64,000 nt of DNA from Mycobacteroides abscessus ATCC 19977 (GCF_000069185.1 NC_010397.1:1302001-1366000); one strand, 5' to 3'. Positions 16,979 through 29,373 are shown, counted from the stretch's first letter. Made by a program: numbers and translations. Notes: generated from the letters alone by a model not told the origin.

Positions 16979-17740
16979 CTATCCCAGGTACTCCGACTCC
17001 AGCACCAGATCCTTCACCAGAGTCTGATACTCCACGTGGGTCTCGTGCTCGATGGTCTGCCAGAGCTTGCCCTGCTGGTCCTTCATGTACGCGCGGTACT
17101 TCGGAGCGCCGGGGAAGCGGACGTTATCGGCGACGACGATCGTGCCCGGATGCAGCCAGCCCCGTTCCAGAAGCCGCTGCAGGTCATCGAGATAAATGTC
17201 CTTCCAATGGTCGATGAACACGAAATCCAGACATCCCTCGGTAAACCCGTAGTCCTTGGCCAAGGTGTCCAAGGTGACGCCGTCATCGGCCGTCCCGGTG
17301 AGACAGGTGGCCCGATCCGCCAGACCGGCGTGTGCCCAGACTCGGCGTGCCACGGAGGCGTTGGCGCCTGATTTCTCGATGGAGAAGAATTTGGCGCCCG
17401 GGGCCGCCCGCGCGATCCGTAGGCCGCTGTAGCCGCAATAGGCGCCCAGCTCCAGGGCGATCTTGGGGTTGGCGCGTTTGACGGCGGCATCGAGCAGCTG
17501 GCCCTTTTCGTCGCCGACGTTCATGAGAATCGACTGGTCGTACGCGAAGTTGTCGATCGCCTCGATGGCGGCGTCGATATCCCCGGCCGGGGCGGTCGCG
17601 ACGACATGCTCGGCGGTGGCTTCCTCGCGACCATCGCCCATCTGACCGGTGCGCATGACGTTGAGGCCGCCGAACACCGCCCGCAGAAACGAATACCGCA
17701 GAAATGGGAGTTTCTGCTTGAGGGTTCTCGTAAGACTCAC
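16979..17740 (-). CDS. catechol O-methyltransferase-like enzyme
   Basis: 253 residues. The SAM-binding motif I ([18 protein letters not shown]) and the metal-site region [15 protein letters not shown] with VVADNV are the catechol O-methyltransferase pattern (Asp, Asp-Asn for Mg2+, Lys). It may methylate a catechol or similar diphenol. The gene starts at GTG 17740 and is divergent from fbiC. A Rv1703c-like function is the closest remembered match. Confidence 0.82.
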   Translation of the reverse strand: MSLTRTLKQKLPFLRYSFLRAVFGGLNVMRTGQMGDGREEATAEHVVATAPAGDIDAAIEAIDNFAYDQSILMNVGDEKGQLLDAAVKRANPKIALELGAYCGYSGLRIARAAPGAKFFSIEKSGANASVARRVWAHAGLADRATCLTGTADDGVTLDTLAKDYGFTEGCLDFVFIDHWKDIYLDDLQRLLERGWLHPGTIVVADNVRFPGAPKYRAYMKDQQGKLWQTIEHETHVEYQTLVKDLVLESEYLG

Positions 17741-17747
17741 GGTGATC

Positions 17748-17753
17748 AGCCTA
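17748..17753 (-). promoter_or_regulatory. leaderless -10 for the COMT-like gene
   Basis: TAGGCT on the minus strand with 7 nt to GTG 17740. Confidence 0.5.
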
Positions 17754-17836
17754 GCGATCCGGGGCGTTTCCGCAGGGTGGCCTCGTTGATGAACCCCCGA
17801 GTGGTCGGCTTTTCGGTACGGGCGGATGATCTGAGG

Positions 17837-20431
17837 GTGACCGACGGTTGTACAAACGTGCCCGACGACGTAACGCCGCTGCCGAACCCCGCGTTTCCCT
17901 CCCGGAAGGCGGCGTCATCTACCGCGCTGCGGCGGGTGTTGCGACGTGCGCGTGACGGCGTGACGTTGAACGTCGACGAGGCCGCGCTCGCGCTTACCGC
18001 CCGTGGGGACGACCTAGCCGATTTGATGGCCAGCGCCGCGCGGGTCCGTGATGCCGGTCTGGAGTCCGGCGGCCGTCTGGGCGCCGAGGGGCGTTTGCCG
18101 ATCTCGTATTCACGCAAGGTGTTCATTCCGGTAACACATCTGTGCCGGGACAAGTGCCATTACTGCACCTTTGTGACGGTTCCCGGCAAGCTGCGTGCGC
18201 AGGGCCAGGGCATGTACATGGAGCCCGACGAGATCTTGGATGTGGCCCGCCGCGGTGCCGAATTGGGCTGCAAAGAGGCGTTGTTCACCCTGGGGGACCG
18301 ACCCGAAGAGCGCTGGCCCGAAGCCAAACAGTGGCTGGACGAGCGTGGCTATGACACCACCCTGGACTATGTGCGCGCGATGGCGATCCGGGTTCTGGAG
18401 GAGACGGGTCTGCTGCCGCATCTGAACCCTGGGGTGATGAGCTGGGCCGAACTGGCCCGGCTCAAGCCGGTGGCGCCGTCGATGGGCATGATGCTGGAGA
18501 CCACCTCGCGGCGACTCTTCGAGGACCGCGGCGAGGCCCACTACGGCAGCCCCGACAAAGACCCGGCCGTGCGGCTGCGCACACTGACGGACGCGGGTCG
18601 GTTGTCGATCCCGTTCACCACGGGCCTGTTGGTGGGCATCGGCGAGAATCTGACCGAGCGCGCCGAGACGATTCATGCGATCCGCAAGGTGCACAAGGAA
18701 TTCGGCCACGTCCAGGAAGTGATCGTGCAGAACTTCCGGGCTAAGTCGGACACCGCCATGAAGTCGGCTCCGGACGCCGACATCGATGATTTTCTGGCGA
18801 CGATCGCCGTGACCCGACTGGTGCTGGGGCCGAAGATGCGGGTACAGGCACCCCCAAATCTGGTATCCCGCAGCGAGTGCTTGGCGTTGATCGGTGCCGG
18901 AGTGGACGACTGGGGCGGCGTCTCGCCACTCACCCCAGACCACGTGAATCCCGAGCGGCCCTGGCCGGCGCTGGACGATTTGGCCTCGGTGACGGCAGAG
19001 GCCGGATACGACCTGGTGCAGCGCCTGACGGCGCAGCCGCAATATGTACAGGCCGGTGCCGCGTGGATCGACCCGCGGGTACGCGGGCATGTGGAGGCCT
19101 TGGCCAACCCGGAAACCGGTTACGCCCTGGATATTTCGCCCACGGGATTGCCGTGGCAGGAGCCCGACGAAACCTGGGAGTCGACGGGACGGGTGGACTT
19201 GCATGCCGCGATCGACTCCGAGGGGCGCAACACCGACACCCGCAGCGACCTGGCGAGCGCCTTCGGCGACTGGGAGTCCATCCGCGAGCACGTGCGTGAG
19301 CTGAATGCGCGTGCGCCGGAGAAGGTGGGCGCCGATGTGTTGGCGGCCTTACGCTCTGCCGAGCGTGATCCGGCAGGATGCACCGACGATGAATACCTTG
19401 CCCTCGCCACAGCCGAGGGGCCGGCGATGGATGCCCTTGCCGCGTTGGCTGATTCGATCCGCGCAGACGTGGTGGGCGACGACGTCACCTATGTGGTGAA
19501 CCGGAATATCAACTTCACCAATATCTGCTACACCGGCTGCCGGTTCTGCGCGTTCGCGCAGCGCAAGGGTGACGCCGACGCGTTCTCACTGTCCGCGGAG
19601 GAGGTGGGCGACCGCGCCTGGGAGGCGTATGTCGCCGGGGCCACCGAGGTCTGCATGCAGGGCGGCATCGACCCGGAACTGCCCGTGACCGGGTATGCGG
19701 ATCTGGTGCGTGCGGTGAAGAAGCGGGTGCCCAGCATGCATGTGCACGCCTTCAGCCCCATGGAAATCGTCAACGGTGCCTCCAAGGGCGGCCAGAGTGT
19801 GCGCGATTGGCTGACCGAGCTGCGTGCCGCGGGCTTGGACACCATTCCGGGTACCGCCGCGGAGATTCTCGATGACGAGATCCGCTGGGTGCTCACCAAG
19901 GGCAAGCTGCCCGCGTCCGAGTGGATCGATGTCATCAGCACCGCGCACGAGGTGGGACTGCGCTCCAGCTCGACCATGATGTACGGGCACGTCGACACCC
20001 CGAAGCATTGGGTGGCACACCTGCGTGTGCTCGCCGGAATTCAGGACCGCACAGGCGGATTCACCGAATTTGTGCCGCTGCCGTTCGTGCATCAGAGTGC
20101 CCCGCTATACCTGGCGGGCGCGGCACGTCCCGGGCCCACGAATCGGGACAACCGGGCGGTACACGCGCTGGCGCGCATCATGCTGCACGGGCGCATCGAC
20201 AATATTCAGACCAGCTGGGTCAAGCTCGGCATCGAGGGCACCCGCGTCATGCTCCAAAGCGGTGCCAACGATCTCGGCGGCACGCTCATGGAAGAGACCA
20301 TCTCGCGGATGGCCGGGTCCGAGCATGGCTCGGCCAAGACCATTGCCGAACTGGAAGAAATCGCCGACGGCATCGGGCGGCCGGCGGTGGAGCGCACCAC
20401 CACGTACGCACGGAGGCCGTCCGCGGCGTAG
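17837..20431 (+). CDS. fbiC: FO synthase FbiC (coenzyme F420 biosynthesis)
   Basis: About 864 residues; a fusion of CofG- and CofH-type radical SAM enzymes. The first [4Fe-4S] motif is CRDKCHYC in the N-terminal half and the second is CYTGCRFC in the C-terminal half. It makes the deazaflavin FO from tyrosine and a ribityl-pyrimidine, the chromophore of F420. Start codons at ATG 17789, GTG 17837 and GTG 17858 are all in frame; the last gives nearly the length of the M. tuberculosis protein, and none has a strong ribosome site. F420-dependent enzymes such as the LLM oxidoreductase later in this window depend on its product. Confidence 0.93.
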   Translation: MTDGCTNVPDDVTPLPNPAFPSRKAASSTALRRVLRRARDGVTLNVDEAALALTARGDDLADLMASAARVRDAGLESGGRLGAEGRLPISYSRKVFIPVTHLCRDKCHYCTFVTVPGKLRAQGQGMYMEPDEILDVARRGAELGCKEALFTLGDRPEERWPEAKQWLDERGYDTTLDYVRAMAIRVLEETGLLPHLNPGVMSWAELARLKPVAPSMGMMLETTSRRLFEDRGEAHYGSPDKDPAVRLRTLTDAGRLSIPFTTGLLVGIGENLTERAETIHAIRKVHKEFGHVQEVIVQNFRAKSDTAMKSAPDADIDDFLATIAVTRLVLGPKMRVQAPPNLVSRSECLALIGAGVDDWGGVSPLTPDHVNPERPWPALDDLASVTAEAGYDLVQRLTAQPQYVQAGAAWIDPRVRGHVEALANPETGYALDISPTGLPWQEPDETWESTGRVDLHAAIDSEGRNTDTRSDLASAFGDWESIREHVRELNARAPEKVGADVLAALRSAERDPAGCTDDEYLALATAEGPAMDALAALADSIRADVVGDDVTYVVNRNINFTNICYTGCRFCAFAQRKGDADAFSLSAEEVGDRAWEAYVAGATEVCMQGGIDPELPVTGYADLVRAVKKRVPSMHVHAFSPMEIVNGASKGGQSVRDWLTELRAAGLDTIPGTAAEILDDEIRWVLTKGKLPASEWIDVISTAHEVGLRSSSTMMYGHVDTPKHWVAHLRVLAGIQDRTGGFTEFVPLPFVHQSAPLYLAGAARPGPTNRDNRAVHALARIMLHGRIDNIQTSWVKLGIEGTRVMLQSGANDLGGTLMEETISRMAGSEHGSAKTIAELEEIADGIGRPAVERTTTYARRPSAA

Positions 20432-20441
20432 CGGTTCTTGA

Positions 20442-20669
20442 TTATGCCGAAGCCCTCAGCGCGTCTGCCCGAGTGAGGCAGTTGACATCGTGGCCATCGC
20501 GATCGAGTTTCGAGCTGTAGCCGGGTTGTCCGCGGTAAAGGGGTGCGGCGCCCGCCGCTCGTGCGGCCGCGCAATTGGGATATGCCTGCGCAAAGGGAGC
20601 GAGGGCGACGCCGATCGACGGGCCGCCGATGAACGCGGCGACGGTGAAAAACAGAACCTTGATCCGCAA
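20442..20669 (-). CDS. secreted Excalibur calcium-binding domain protein
   Basis: 75 residues starting at TTG 20669 behind GGGGAGG. A signal peptide ends at about AQA. The mature part is one Excalibur domain: YPNCAAARAAG, PLYRGQPGY, then LDRDGHDVNC, which holds the Asp-rich Ca2+ loop and the paired cysteines. It is likely an extracytoplasmic protein. It converges with fbiC 10 bp away. Confidence 0.85.
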   Translation of the reverse strand: MRIKVLFFTVAAFIGGPSIGVALAPFAQAYPNCAAARAAGAAPLYRGQPGYSSKLDRDGHDVNCLTRADALRASA

Positions 20670-20906
20670 CTAAGCCTCCCCATGTGCAATGTGATCTTGA
20701 TATTTACCGGATGCCGGGGTGTTCCGGAGACTGATTGGCCGAACATTCCACTGCGCCAGGTGGTTCCGGACTGGTAACGCCCGACCGAGACAGTGGTCGC
20801 GCCGCCAGAAGTGGTGCACAGACCGGCAACAAGTTGACGGTCTGTGTTCGCATCTGACTGATTGGGTCGCGGAGAGTTAACTCCATGGGTCGTTTTGGGC
20901 ATCGTG

Positions 20907-21551
20907 ATGTCCGTGATTGCCCGACTCGTAGCGACAAGCTTCATCGTTGCCATGCTTGGGTTCCTGGACACGGTCCCGGCCAGTGCCGAGCCCAGAGAGA
21001 TGGCGCCGCAGATGTATTCGCGGACCACGCGTGACGGCTGGCGGCTACAGATCCGGCTGGATCATGAGCAGGTGAATCCGGTACCCAACCTGGCGGGAGC
21101 CACAAACTCACGCGAGGCCTTCATCACCTTGTCGGGGACTGCGACCGCCACCGGCGGCTCCAACCCGATCACCGACAGCCTCTTTGTCATCGGATATCAG
21201 CTCGGTTGCCAGTCGGATGTCTCCTCGGGGTTGCAGATCGGTGGATCGGCCGGTGTCGCGCCGTCGGTGAGCCTGGGCGTGGCTCCCAGCCCGTCGGTGG
21301 GAGTCGGCGGTAGCGCGGGAGTCAGTGGATTTGTGCAGACGGTGGTGCAGCCGGGTGTCATCGTCAATCTGCCGATGGGCAACATGGTGCTTTCCCATGG
21401 CGGGACCGGCGCGCTGGACCTGGACAACGTGCACGTGAAGGCCGATGCCTGCGGCGGCGATGTCACCATCCGCTCATTTGCCTCGTTGCGCGCGTCCACT
21501 GAGACCGGTCACACCGAGTTCGCGATCTATGGCGATCCGATCAAAATCTGA
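20907..21551 (+). CDS. MspA family outer-membrane porin
   Basis: About 214 residues from ATG 20907: a signal peptide (VIARLVATSFIVAMLGFLD, cleavage after SAE or ASA) then a beta-rich mature chain. The MspA pattern is visible: TRDGWRLQIRL near the start, EAFITLSGTATATG, a VIGYQLGC strand, PSVSLGV repeats, and a C-terminal DVTIRSFASLRASTETGHTE strand followed by YGDP. MspA-type proteins form octameric water-filled pores in the mycolate membrane. The porin is the first gene of a tight cluster with two small secreted proteins (TGATG overlap). Alternative starts lie at TTG 20862 and GTG 20904. Confidence 0.85.
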   Translation: MSVIARLVATSFIVAMLGFLDTVPASAEPREMAPQMYSRTTRDGWRLQIRLDHEQVNPVPNLAGATNSREAFITLSGTATATGGSNPITDSLFVIGYQLGCQSDVSSGLQIGGSAGVAPSVSLGVAPSPSVGVGGSAGVSGFVQTVVQPGVIVNLPMGNMVLSHGGTGALDLDNVHVKADACGGDVTIRSFASLRASTETGHTEFAIYGDPIKI

Positions 21552-21838
21552 TGAATAAATTCCTTTGTGCCACAGCAGTTTTGCTGAGCATGGCGGGCTG
21601 GGCGCCGGCAGCTGCCGCGGAGCCGGGCAATCCGGCCGCACCAATTCCGGTACCCGGTGGGACGCCCAACTATGCCGCGACCGCAGCCCAGCCGCCCTTT
21701 GGGCTGAGTCCGGCCCCTCCGCGTGGGGCGCGTATCTCGGCCGGTGTCGACTCCGGGTACACGGCCCGAATCGGCGCCGGTACGACCGCCGGACAACTGG
21801 AAGACCCTCGTGGCATAACCCAAGGAGTAGCGCCATGA
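21551..21838 (+). CDS. small secreted protein downstream of the porin (paralogue 1)
   Basis: 95 residues. The signal peptide (LCATAVLLSMAGWAPAAAAEP) is followed by a Pro/Gly-rich mature chain containing PRGARISAGVDSG and a GxLEDPRG motif. Its ATG overlaps the porin stop and its stop overlaps the next ATG, so three genes form one operon. No known domain; the shared ISAGVD motif links it to its neighbour. Confidence 0.75.
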   Translation: MNKFLCATAVLLSMAGWAPAAAAEPGNPAAPIPVPGGTPNYAATAAQPPFGLSPAPPRGARISAGVDSGYTARIGAGTTAGQLEDPRGITQGVAP

Positions 21839-22137
21839 TACGAACATTGTGTGTGGCAACGGTCGTGATGGGCCTGGCAGTCGGGCTCGCGGTGCCGGCA
21901 ACCGCCGCGCCGCCCCCGCCCAACCCGGCGCCCTATAACCCAGTCTTTTCCCCTGGGCAGGTGCCGGCGCTGCGCCCGTCGCGCGGAACCCAACTGCCGG
22001 TGTTGATGTCGGGGCCGTCACGTGGCCCTAGATTCTCTGCCGGGGTGGATGGGGTTCCGGTGCCCGGTGGCGTCAAACCCGGCGTCGGAACCGGGGATGG
22101 GACGTTGGAAAGCCCCACCGGAGCGCCGACGCCCTAA
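21835..22137 (+). CDS. small secreted protein downstream of the porin (paralogue 2)
   Basis: 100 residues from ATG 21835, which follows a good AAGGAG site and overlaps the previous stop. A signal peptide ends near ATAA before PPPPNPAP. The mature chain repeats the plan of the preceding protein: Pro-rich start, SRGPRFSAGVDG, then GTLESPTG. The function is unknown. An envelope or porin-associated role is inferred from the operon. Confidence 0.72.
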   Translation: MIRTLCVATVVMGLAVGLAVPATAAPPPPNPAPYNPVFSPGQVPALRPSRGTQLPVLMSGPSRGPRFSAGVDGVPVPGGVKPGVGTGDGTLESPTGAPTP

Positions 22138-22190
22138 CCGTCGTTGTCAGCTTCATTGACACATTGAGAGGCTGGGCGCACGCTAGTGCA

Positions 22191-22499
22191 ATGAGTGAGC
22201 CGATCGTCTTCATCAATGTCTTCGAGCTTGCCGCGGACAAGGTCGACGCCTTCCTCGCAGGCTGGCGGAAACGCGCCGAATTCATGGCAGCGCAGCCGGG
22301 GTTCGTATCGTTCCGGATACACCGAGCAGTGGTTCCCGGCGCGCGCTTTCAGCTCGTGAATGTGGCGACCTGGGAGAGCATCGAGGCGCTGACCACGGCC
22401 ACGGGCGACGACCGATTTCAGGCGATGATCCGTGACGCCGCGGCCGAATTCGATGCGATCGCCTATCCGGCGGTATACGAGGTCGCCCTCGAGGTGTAG
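22191..22499 (+). CDS. antibiotic biosynthesis monooxygenase (ABM) domain protein
   Basis: 102 residues from ATG 22191. The ABM ferredoxin-like fold is visible as VFINVFELAADKVDAFLAGW, FMAAQPGFVSFRIHR, and FQLVNVATWESIEAL. These small dimeric proteins include heme-degrading (MhuD/IsdG-like) and quinone monooxygenases. The Asn and Trp needed for heme degradation are not clearly placed, so the substrate remains open. It converges with fadH. Confidence 0.8.
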   Translation: MSEPIVFINVFELAADKVDAFLAGWRKRAEFMAAQPGFVSFRIHRAVVPGARFQLVNVATWESIEALTTATGDDRFQAMIRDAAAEFDAIAYPAVYEVALEV

Positions 22500-22509
22500 G
22501 TGTGCTCGC

Positions 22510-22565
22510 CGAGCGTGAAGCTGCTGCGACAAATCCACTGATTTCCCACAGCAGCTTCACGCTCG
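22510..22565. repeat. hairpin element A, possible bidirectional terminator
   Basis: Perfect 17-bp inverted repeat: CGAGCGTGAAGCTGCTG at 22510-22526 pairs with its complement at 22549-22565, with a 22-nt loop. It lies between convergent genes (ABM and fadH), fitting a terminator, but has no T-tract. A related hairpin occurs at 44504-44563. Confidence 0.7.
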
Positions 22566-22573
22566 CGACAGTG

Positions 22574-25166
<2,593 letters not shown>

Positions 25167-25197
25167 ACGAGCATGTTGGCACGAATCCCGCACCCTA

Positions 25198-25211
25198 TGC
25201 AACTTGTTGCA
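25198..25211. promoter_or_regulatory. TGCAAC-TT-GTTGCA palindrome, candidate PadR operator
   Basis: Perfect 14-bp palindrome about 30 bp upstream of the PadR start, followed by another TGCAACT half-site at 25213. A minus-strand TAGGGT hexamer lies just downstream. Autoregulation by the PadR protein is inferred. Confidence 0.45.
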
Positions 25212-25319
25212 GTGCAACTGTCTGCATATTGAGTCCAGTTAAGTGCTGGCCACGGTAACTGTAACTAGTAGAAACATATAGCTGCTCGGATCTCTTGGGG
25301 GGATTTTCTGGCCCGACCG

Positions 25320-25578
25320 CTCGCGGGCCCGTGGGTGGACGTCAAGGACAAGGGCTTGCGTCGAGGAGTGCCTCGGCGGACGCGTCTACGCGGGCATATG
25401 CGCCAGGTGCGTACACCTCGACGAGTGTGTGGATTGCAATGCGTGTGAACCGGTTTGCCCGGTGGGGCGATTTACTGCGAAGGCGATGCGCCCGAGAAAT
25501 GGGCGGATGCGTACGGGTCAACGCGGACTTCTTCGTCGGGCTCGGCTCGCCATGCGGTGCGCGCCGGCTGGGCAGAAT
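25320..25578 (+). pseudogene. decayed second copy of the fdxC-type ferredoxin
   Basis: Read in three frames, the DNA aligns along its length with the intact fdxC 230 bp downstream: VDVKDK-ACVEEC, then [15 protein letters not shown], then AIYCEGDAPEKW, then NADFFVGLGSP. At least three indels break the frame: an extra G near 25353, a missing base near 25461, and a 4-bp loss near 25520. The first cluster cysteine has become Trp and that of the CPVDC motif Arg. It cannot encode a working ferredoxin. The open frame over 25295-25636 is accidental. Nothing else was recognised between 25167 and 25807 except the PadR palindrome. Confidence 0.85.
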
Positions 25579-25807
25579 GATCGGGGCGTATCGCTTGTCG
25601 AGCAGCACCCATTCGAGAGCTGAGCGTGCCTGCTAGACGCCGAGCCAAGTTAAACGTTAAGCTAAGTACCTGTAACCGGTGGATACGGCTAGATTGACCT
25701 CGTTAGTTAGGACAGCCTGTGTCGCGAGGCACATCTGGGGACCGGGATACTGGCCGCAACGCATGTACTGGACAGGAAATAGCCCAGAAAATATCGAGGA
25801 GACCTTC

Positions 25808-26134
25808 GTGACCTACACGATCGCGGAACCGTGCGTCGACGTTATGGACAAGGCATGTATTGAAGAGTGCCCCGTCGACTGCATCTACGAGGGCGGGCGG
25901 ATGCTCTATATCCATCCCGACGAGTGCGTGGACTGCGGTGCTTGCGAACCGGTGTGCCCGGTCGAGGCCATCTTCTACGAGGACGACGTGCCGGACCAGT
26001 GGACCGGCTACATCCAGTCCAACGCCGACTTCTTCGTAGACCTGGGGTCGCCCGGCGGCGCCGCGAAGGTGGGCAAGACCGATTACGACCCGCCGTCGGT
26101 CAAGGAGCTTCCGCCCATGGGTGAGGGACACTGA
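25808..26134 (+). CDS. fdxC: ferredoxin FdxC (7Fe type)
   Basis: 108 residues, from GTG 25808 behind GAGGAG. It begins [16 protein letters not shown]. The two cluster motifs (C9...C17-x3-C21 and [14 protein letters not shown]) define the actinobacterial 3Fe-4S/4Fe-4S ferredoxin. It carries electrons for cytochromes P450 and other redox enzymes. The C-terminal half ([14 protein letters not shown]) is conserved with M. tuberculosis FdxC. It is followed 8 bp later by dapC, as Rv1177 and Rv1178 are. Confidence 0.93.
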   Translation: MTYTIAEPCVDVMDKACIEECPVDCIYEGGRMLYIHPDECVDCGACEPVCPVEAIFYEDDVPDQWTGYIQSNADFFVDLGSPGGAAKVGKTDYDPPSVKELPPMGEGH

Positions 26135-26142
26135 GCTCGCTC

Positions 26143-27246
26143 GTGCATTCCAGAGTGTCGGCGTCGCTCCCTGAATTTCCGTGGGACACGATCGCCGACG
26201 CCAAGGCGGCGGCTGCGGCACATCCCGACGGTATCGTCGACCTCTCGGTCGGCACCCCTGTCGATAGCGTCGCCCCCGTCATACGTGATGCGTTGGCGGC
26301 GGCCAGTGACCTGCCCGGGTATCCGGCGACCGCCGGTACGCCCGCACTGCGACAGGCCATCCGTGATGCGGTGACGCGCAGATACGGCGTTGTCCCACTG
26401 GCGGACAATGCTGTGTTGCCGGTGATCGGCACCAAGGAACTCATCGCCTGGCTGCCGACCCTGCTGGGGCTGGGCGCCGACGACCTGATCGTCATCCCCG
26501 AATTGGCCTATCCCACCTATGAAGTGGGAGCGCGGCTGGCGCAGGTGCCCACGGTTCGGGCGGACTCCCTGACACAACTGGGCCCGCAGCGCCCCACCCT
26601 CATCTATCTCAACTCGCCAAGCAACCCGACCGGTGCGGTGCTTCCTGTCGAACACCTGCGCAAGGTGGTCGAGTGGGCGCGCGAGCGCGGCGCTCTCGTG
26701 GTGTCCGACGAGTGCTATCTCGGTCTCGGGTGGGATGCCGAGCCGGTGTCAATTCTCGATCCCAGGGTCTGCGACGGCGAGACCGCAGGGCTGTTAGCGG
26801 TGCATTCGCTGTCCAAGACCTCGTCGCTCGCCGGATACCGTGCCGGATTTGTACTGGGCGACGGCTCGGTGGTCGGCGAGCTGCTCGCGGTGCGTAAGCA
26901 CGCCGGGATGATGGTGCCCGGGCCGGTGCAGGCCGCGATGACGGCCGCGCTGAGCGAGGATGAACACCAGCGGGAGCAGCGCGCCCGCTATGAGCACCGT
27001 CGCGACAGGCTGTCGAAGGCTTTGACTGACAACGGCTTCCGTATCGATCATTCCGAGGCAGGTCTGTATCTGTGGGCCACCAGGGGCGATTCCTGCGATG
27101 ATGCGTTGGCGTATCTGGCGCGGCGGGGAATTCTGGTGGCGCCCGGCCGGTTCTATGGGCCCCGCGGTAGAGAGCATGTGCGCGTGGCGCTCACCGCGAC
27201 CGATGAACGCATCGATGCCGCAGCGCATCGCCTGACTGCCAGCTGA
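26143..27246 (+). CDS. dapC: succinyldiaminopimelate aminotransferase DapC
   Basis: 367 residues, a class I/II PLP aminotransferase. The VIGTKELIAWLPTLLGLG core, NSPSNPTG, DECYLGLGW and the PLP lysine in HSLSKTSSLAGYRAG are all present. It forms N-succinyl-LL-DAP from the keto precursor in the lysine/meso-DAP pathway, with dapD and dapE in this window. GTG 26143 was chosen; GTG 26155 is an alternative that matches the N-terminus VSASLP seen in homologues. Cotranscription with fdxC is likely. Confidence 0.9.
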   Translation: MHSRVSASLPEFPWDTIADAKAAAAAHPDGIVDLSVGTPVDSVAPVIRDALAAASDLPGYPATAGTPALRQAIRDAVTRRYGVVPLADNAVLPVIGTKELIAWLPTLLGLGADDLIVIPELAYPTYEVGARLAQVPTVRADSLTQLGPQRPTLIYLNSPSNPTGAVLPVEHLRKVVEWARERGALVVSDECYLGLGWDAEPVSILDPRVCDGETAGLLAVHSLSKTSSLAGYRAGFVLGDGSVVGELLAVRKHAGMMVPGPVQAAMTAALSEDEHQREQRARYEHRRDRLSKALTDNGFRIDHSEAGLYLWATRGDSCDDALAYLARRGILVAPGRFYGPRGREHVRVALTATDERIDAAAHRLTAS

Positions 27247-27263
27247 TCCACAGCATCACTGAG

Positions 27264-27269
27264 TACCTT
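27264..27269 (+). promoter_or_regulatory. leaderless -10 for the GT39-like gene
   Basis: TACCTT with 6 nt to GTG 27276. Confidence 0.5.
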
Positions 27270-27275
27270 CAGTGC

Positions 27276-29243
27276 GTGCTGACGACCACCGCGCCCGAAG
27301 CTGCCCCCCGTTCTGCCTCTCGTGAGCGAATCACTCTCTGTGCCTTACTGGTTGGTACGGCAACCGTCTACCTGTGGAACCTGTCGGCGAATGGATGGGC
27401 CAACCAGTTCTACGCCGCGGCCGTGCAGGCCGGGTCGGTGTCGTGGAAGGCATTCGTCTTCGGCTCGTCGGACGCGGCCAATTCCATCACCGTCGACAAG
27501 CCGCCGCTGTTTCTGTGGCCGATGGAACTGAGTGTCCGGCTGTTCGGCTTCAGCCCATGGTCGATGCTGGTACCGCAAGCGGTCATCGGAGTAGCGGCGG
27601 TGGCCTTGCTGTGGTGGGCCGTTCGTCGTAATGCCGGGCCGACGGCCGCACTCATCGCGGGGCTCGTGCTCGCGCTCGTTCCCATTTACGCGTCCATGTG
27701 CCGATACAACAATCCGGAACCCATGATGCTGCTGCTCATGGTTGCCTCGGTGTGGGCGGTGCTTGAGGCCGTGCGGGACGGGCGGACCCGGTGGCTGGTG
27801 CTCTCGGGTGCCTGCGTGGGGCTGGGTTTTCTCACCAAACAGCTCGAGGCATTGATCGCGGTTCCCGCGCTCGCGGCGACGTATCTGTGGTGTGGTCCGC
27901 CGCCGCTCTCGGTGCGTACGCGTCAGTTGGGCGTCGCCGCCGTCGCAGCGGTTCTCGGCGGTGGTTGGTGGGTGGCGCTGGCCGAGCTATGGCCGGCGTC
28001 CTCGCGGCCTTGGATCGGTGGTTCCCCTTCGAACTCGTTTCTGGAGTTGACGTTCGGCTACAACGGTCTGGATCGGATCACCGGCAAGCATGCGGGCCAC
28101 AGCCCCATGTCGGCTCTGGCACAGGACAATCCACTGGCTTCTCAGCAGGGATTCGGACGCATGTTCAGTGCGGTCATCGGCGGCCAGATCAGCTGGCTGT
28201 TGGCTGCGGCGCTGGTACTCACCGTCGTCATGGTGGTGTTGCTGCGCAAGGCGCCGCGGATCGATCCGGAACGTGCGTGCGCGGTCGCCTTCGGTGGCTG
28301 GTTGGTGGTCGTGTGGCTGCTTTTCGATTTCATGACCGGTAAGGGCGGGATGTTCAGCCCGTACTACACCGTGGCGCTGGCCCCCGCCATCGCCGCCCAA
28401 ATTGGCCTGGGCACGGCCATGGTGTGGCGCCACCGTGAGACACGTTGGGCGCGATGGCTTTGTGCGGCGCTGGTGTTCGGGACGGGGACGTGGGCGGTGG
28501 TGGTGCTGGCCCGCGAGCCGGAATTCGTGCCGTGGTTGCGGTGGGTGATTGCCGCGTCCGCCGTGCTTGCCGCCGCGATCTGGGTCAGTGGCCGGTGCCG
28601 CGAGGTCGGTGCGGCGACGACGGCGGTGGCCGTACTGGCGGGCCCGGTCGCGTTCTGCGTGGACACCACCGGTCACGGCACCCACGGAGGACTACCGCTG
28701 GCGGGACCGACCGCGGCGCATGCCGACTTTGTCCGGGCAATGAGGCAAGCCGCCAAAGAGGCTGGCGAGCAAAAAGAATCAAAGGCGACACCGGCGCTGG
28801 CCGCGATCTTGATGGACGCGCCCAAGGATGACGACCGGACACAGGAGAAGAAGCCCGCCCCGGACCTCACGGAGTATCTCGAACACGATGCCGGCCGGTT
28901 CACCTGGATGGCGGCGGCGGTGCGGTCCAATACCGCCGCGCCCTATCAACTGACATCCCATCGCCCTGTCCTGCCAGTCGGCGGCTTCACCGGCCGCGAC
29001 CCATTCCCCGCGTTGGCCCAGTTCCAGGACTACGTCGCGCGGCACCAGATTCATTTCTTCGTCGTAGAACGTTTGGCGGCACCGCCCGAAGGGGGCGACC
29101 GGCCAGAAGTGTCCACCGCTATCACCGAATGGGTGGAGCGAACCTTCACGCCGCGCGGGTTCCATGGTGTCGCGGTGTTCGACCTGACCAGCCCGGCACC
29201 TGTTCCGGCCGAGCTGACGGCTACGGTGCCCAGCGATCCCTAG
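27276..29243 (+). CDS. polytopic glycosyltransferase, GT39/ArnT-like
   Basis: 655 residues with about 10-12 membrane segments and a soluble C-terminal domain of about 180 residues. The loop after the first segment (NGWANQFYAAAVQAGSVSWKAFVFGSSD) and VDKPPLFLWP are the PMT/ArnT-type donor site pattern (polyprenyl-phosphate sugar donor). SRYNNPEP-like CRYNNPEPMMLLLMV is the second family hallmark. It most likely transfers a sugar from polyprenyl-phosphate on the outer face of the membrane to an envelope acceptor, which is not identifiable. Confidence 0.82.
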   Translation: MLTTTAPEAAPRSASRERITLCALLVGTATVYLWNLSANGWANQFYAAAVQAGSVSWKAFVFGSSDAANSITVDKPPLFLWPMELSVRLFGFSPWSMLVPQAVIGVAAVALLWWAVRRNAGPTAALIAGLVLALVPIYASMCRYNNPEPMMLLLMVASVWAVLEAVRDGRTRWLVLSGACVGLGFLTKQLEALIAVPALAATYLWCGPPPLSVRTRQLGVAAVAAVLGGGWWVALAELWPASSRPWIGGSPSNSFLELTFGYNGLDRITGKHAGHSPMSALAQDNPLASQQGFGRMFSAVIGGQISWLLAAALVLTVVMVVLLRKAPRIDPERACAVAFGGWLVVVWLLFDFMTGKGGMFSPYYTVALAPAIAAQIGLGTAMVWRHRETRWARWLCAALVFGTGTWAVVVLAREPEFVPWLRWVIAASAVLAAAIWVSGRCREVGAATTAVAVLAGPVAFCVDTTGHGTHGGLPLAGPTAAHADFVRAMRQAAKEAGEQKESKATPALAAILMDAPKDDDRTQEKKPAPDLTEYLEHDAGRFTWMAAAVRSNTAAPYQLTSHRPVLPVGGFTGRDPFPALAQFQDYVARHQIHFFVVERLAAPPEGGDRPEVSTAITEWVERTFTPRGFHGVAVFDLTSPAPVPAELTATVPSDP

Positions 29244-29373
29244 TGATCGATACCTCACCTACCACACGTAACGTCCAGCCGGATTTTGCCGCTACCTGAG
29301 GTTTCCTTGCGTGTTCGCGCGCAATCTCCGTCAATCCTCGACACCCGTGGGTGAACAGGACGATGCTTGGTAC

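Noticed and set aside
25295..25636. 113-codon open frame upstream of fdxC
   Set aside because: It is one accidental frame through the decayed ferredoxin; real similarity lies in three different frames.
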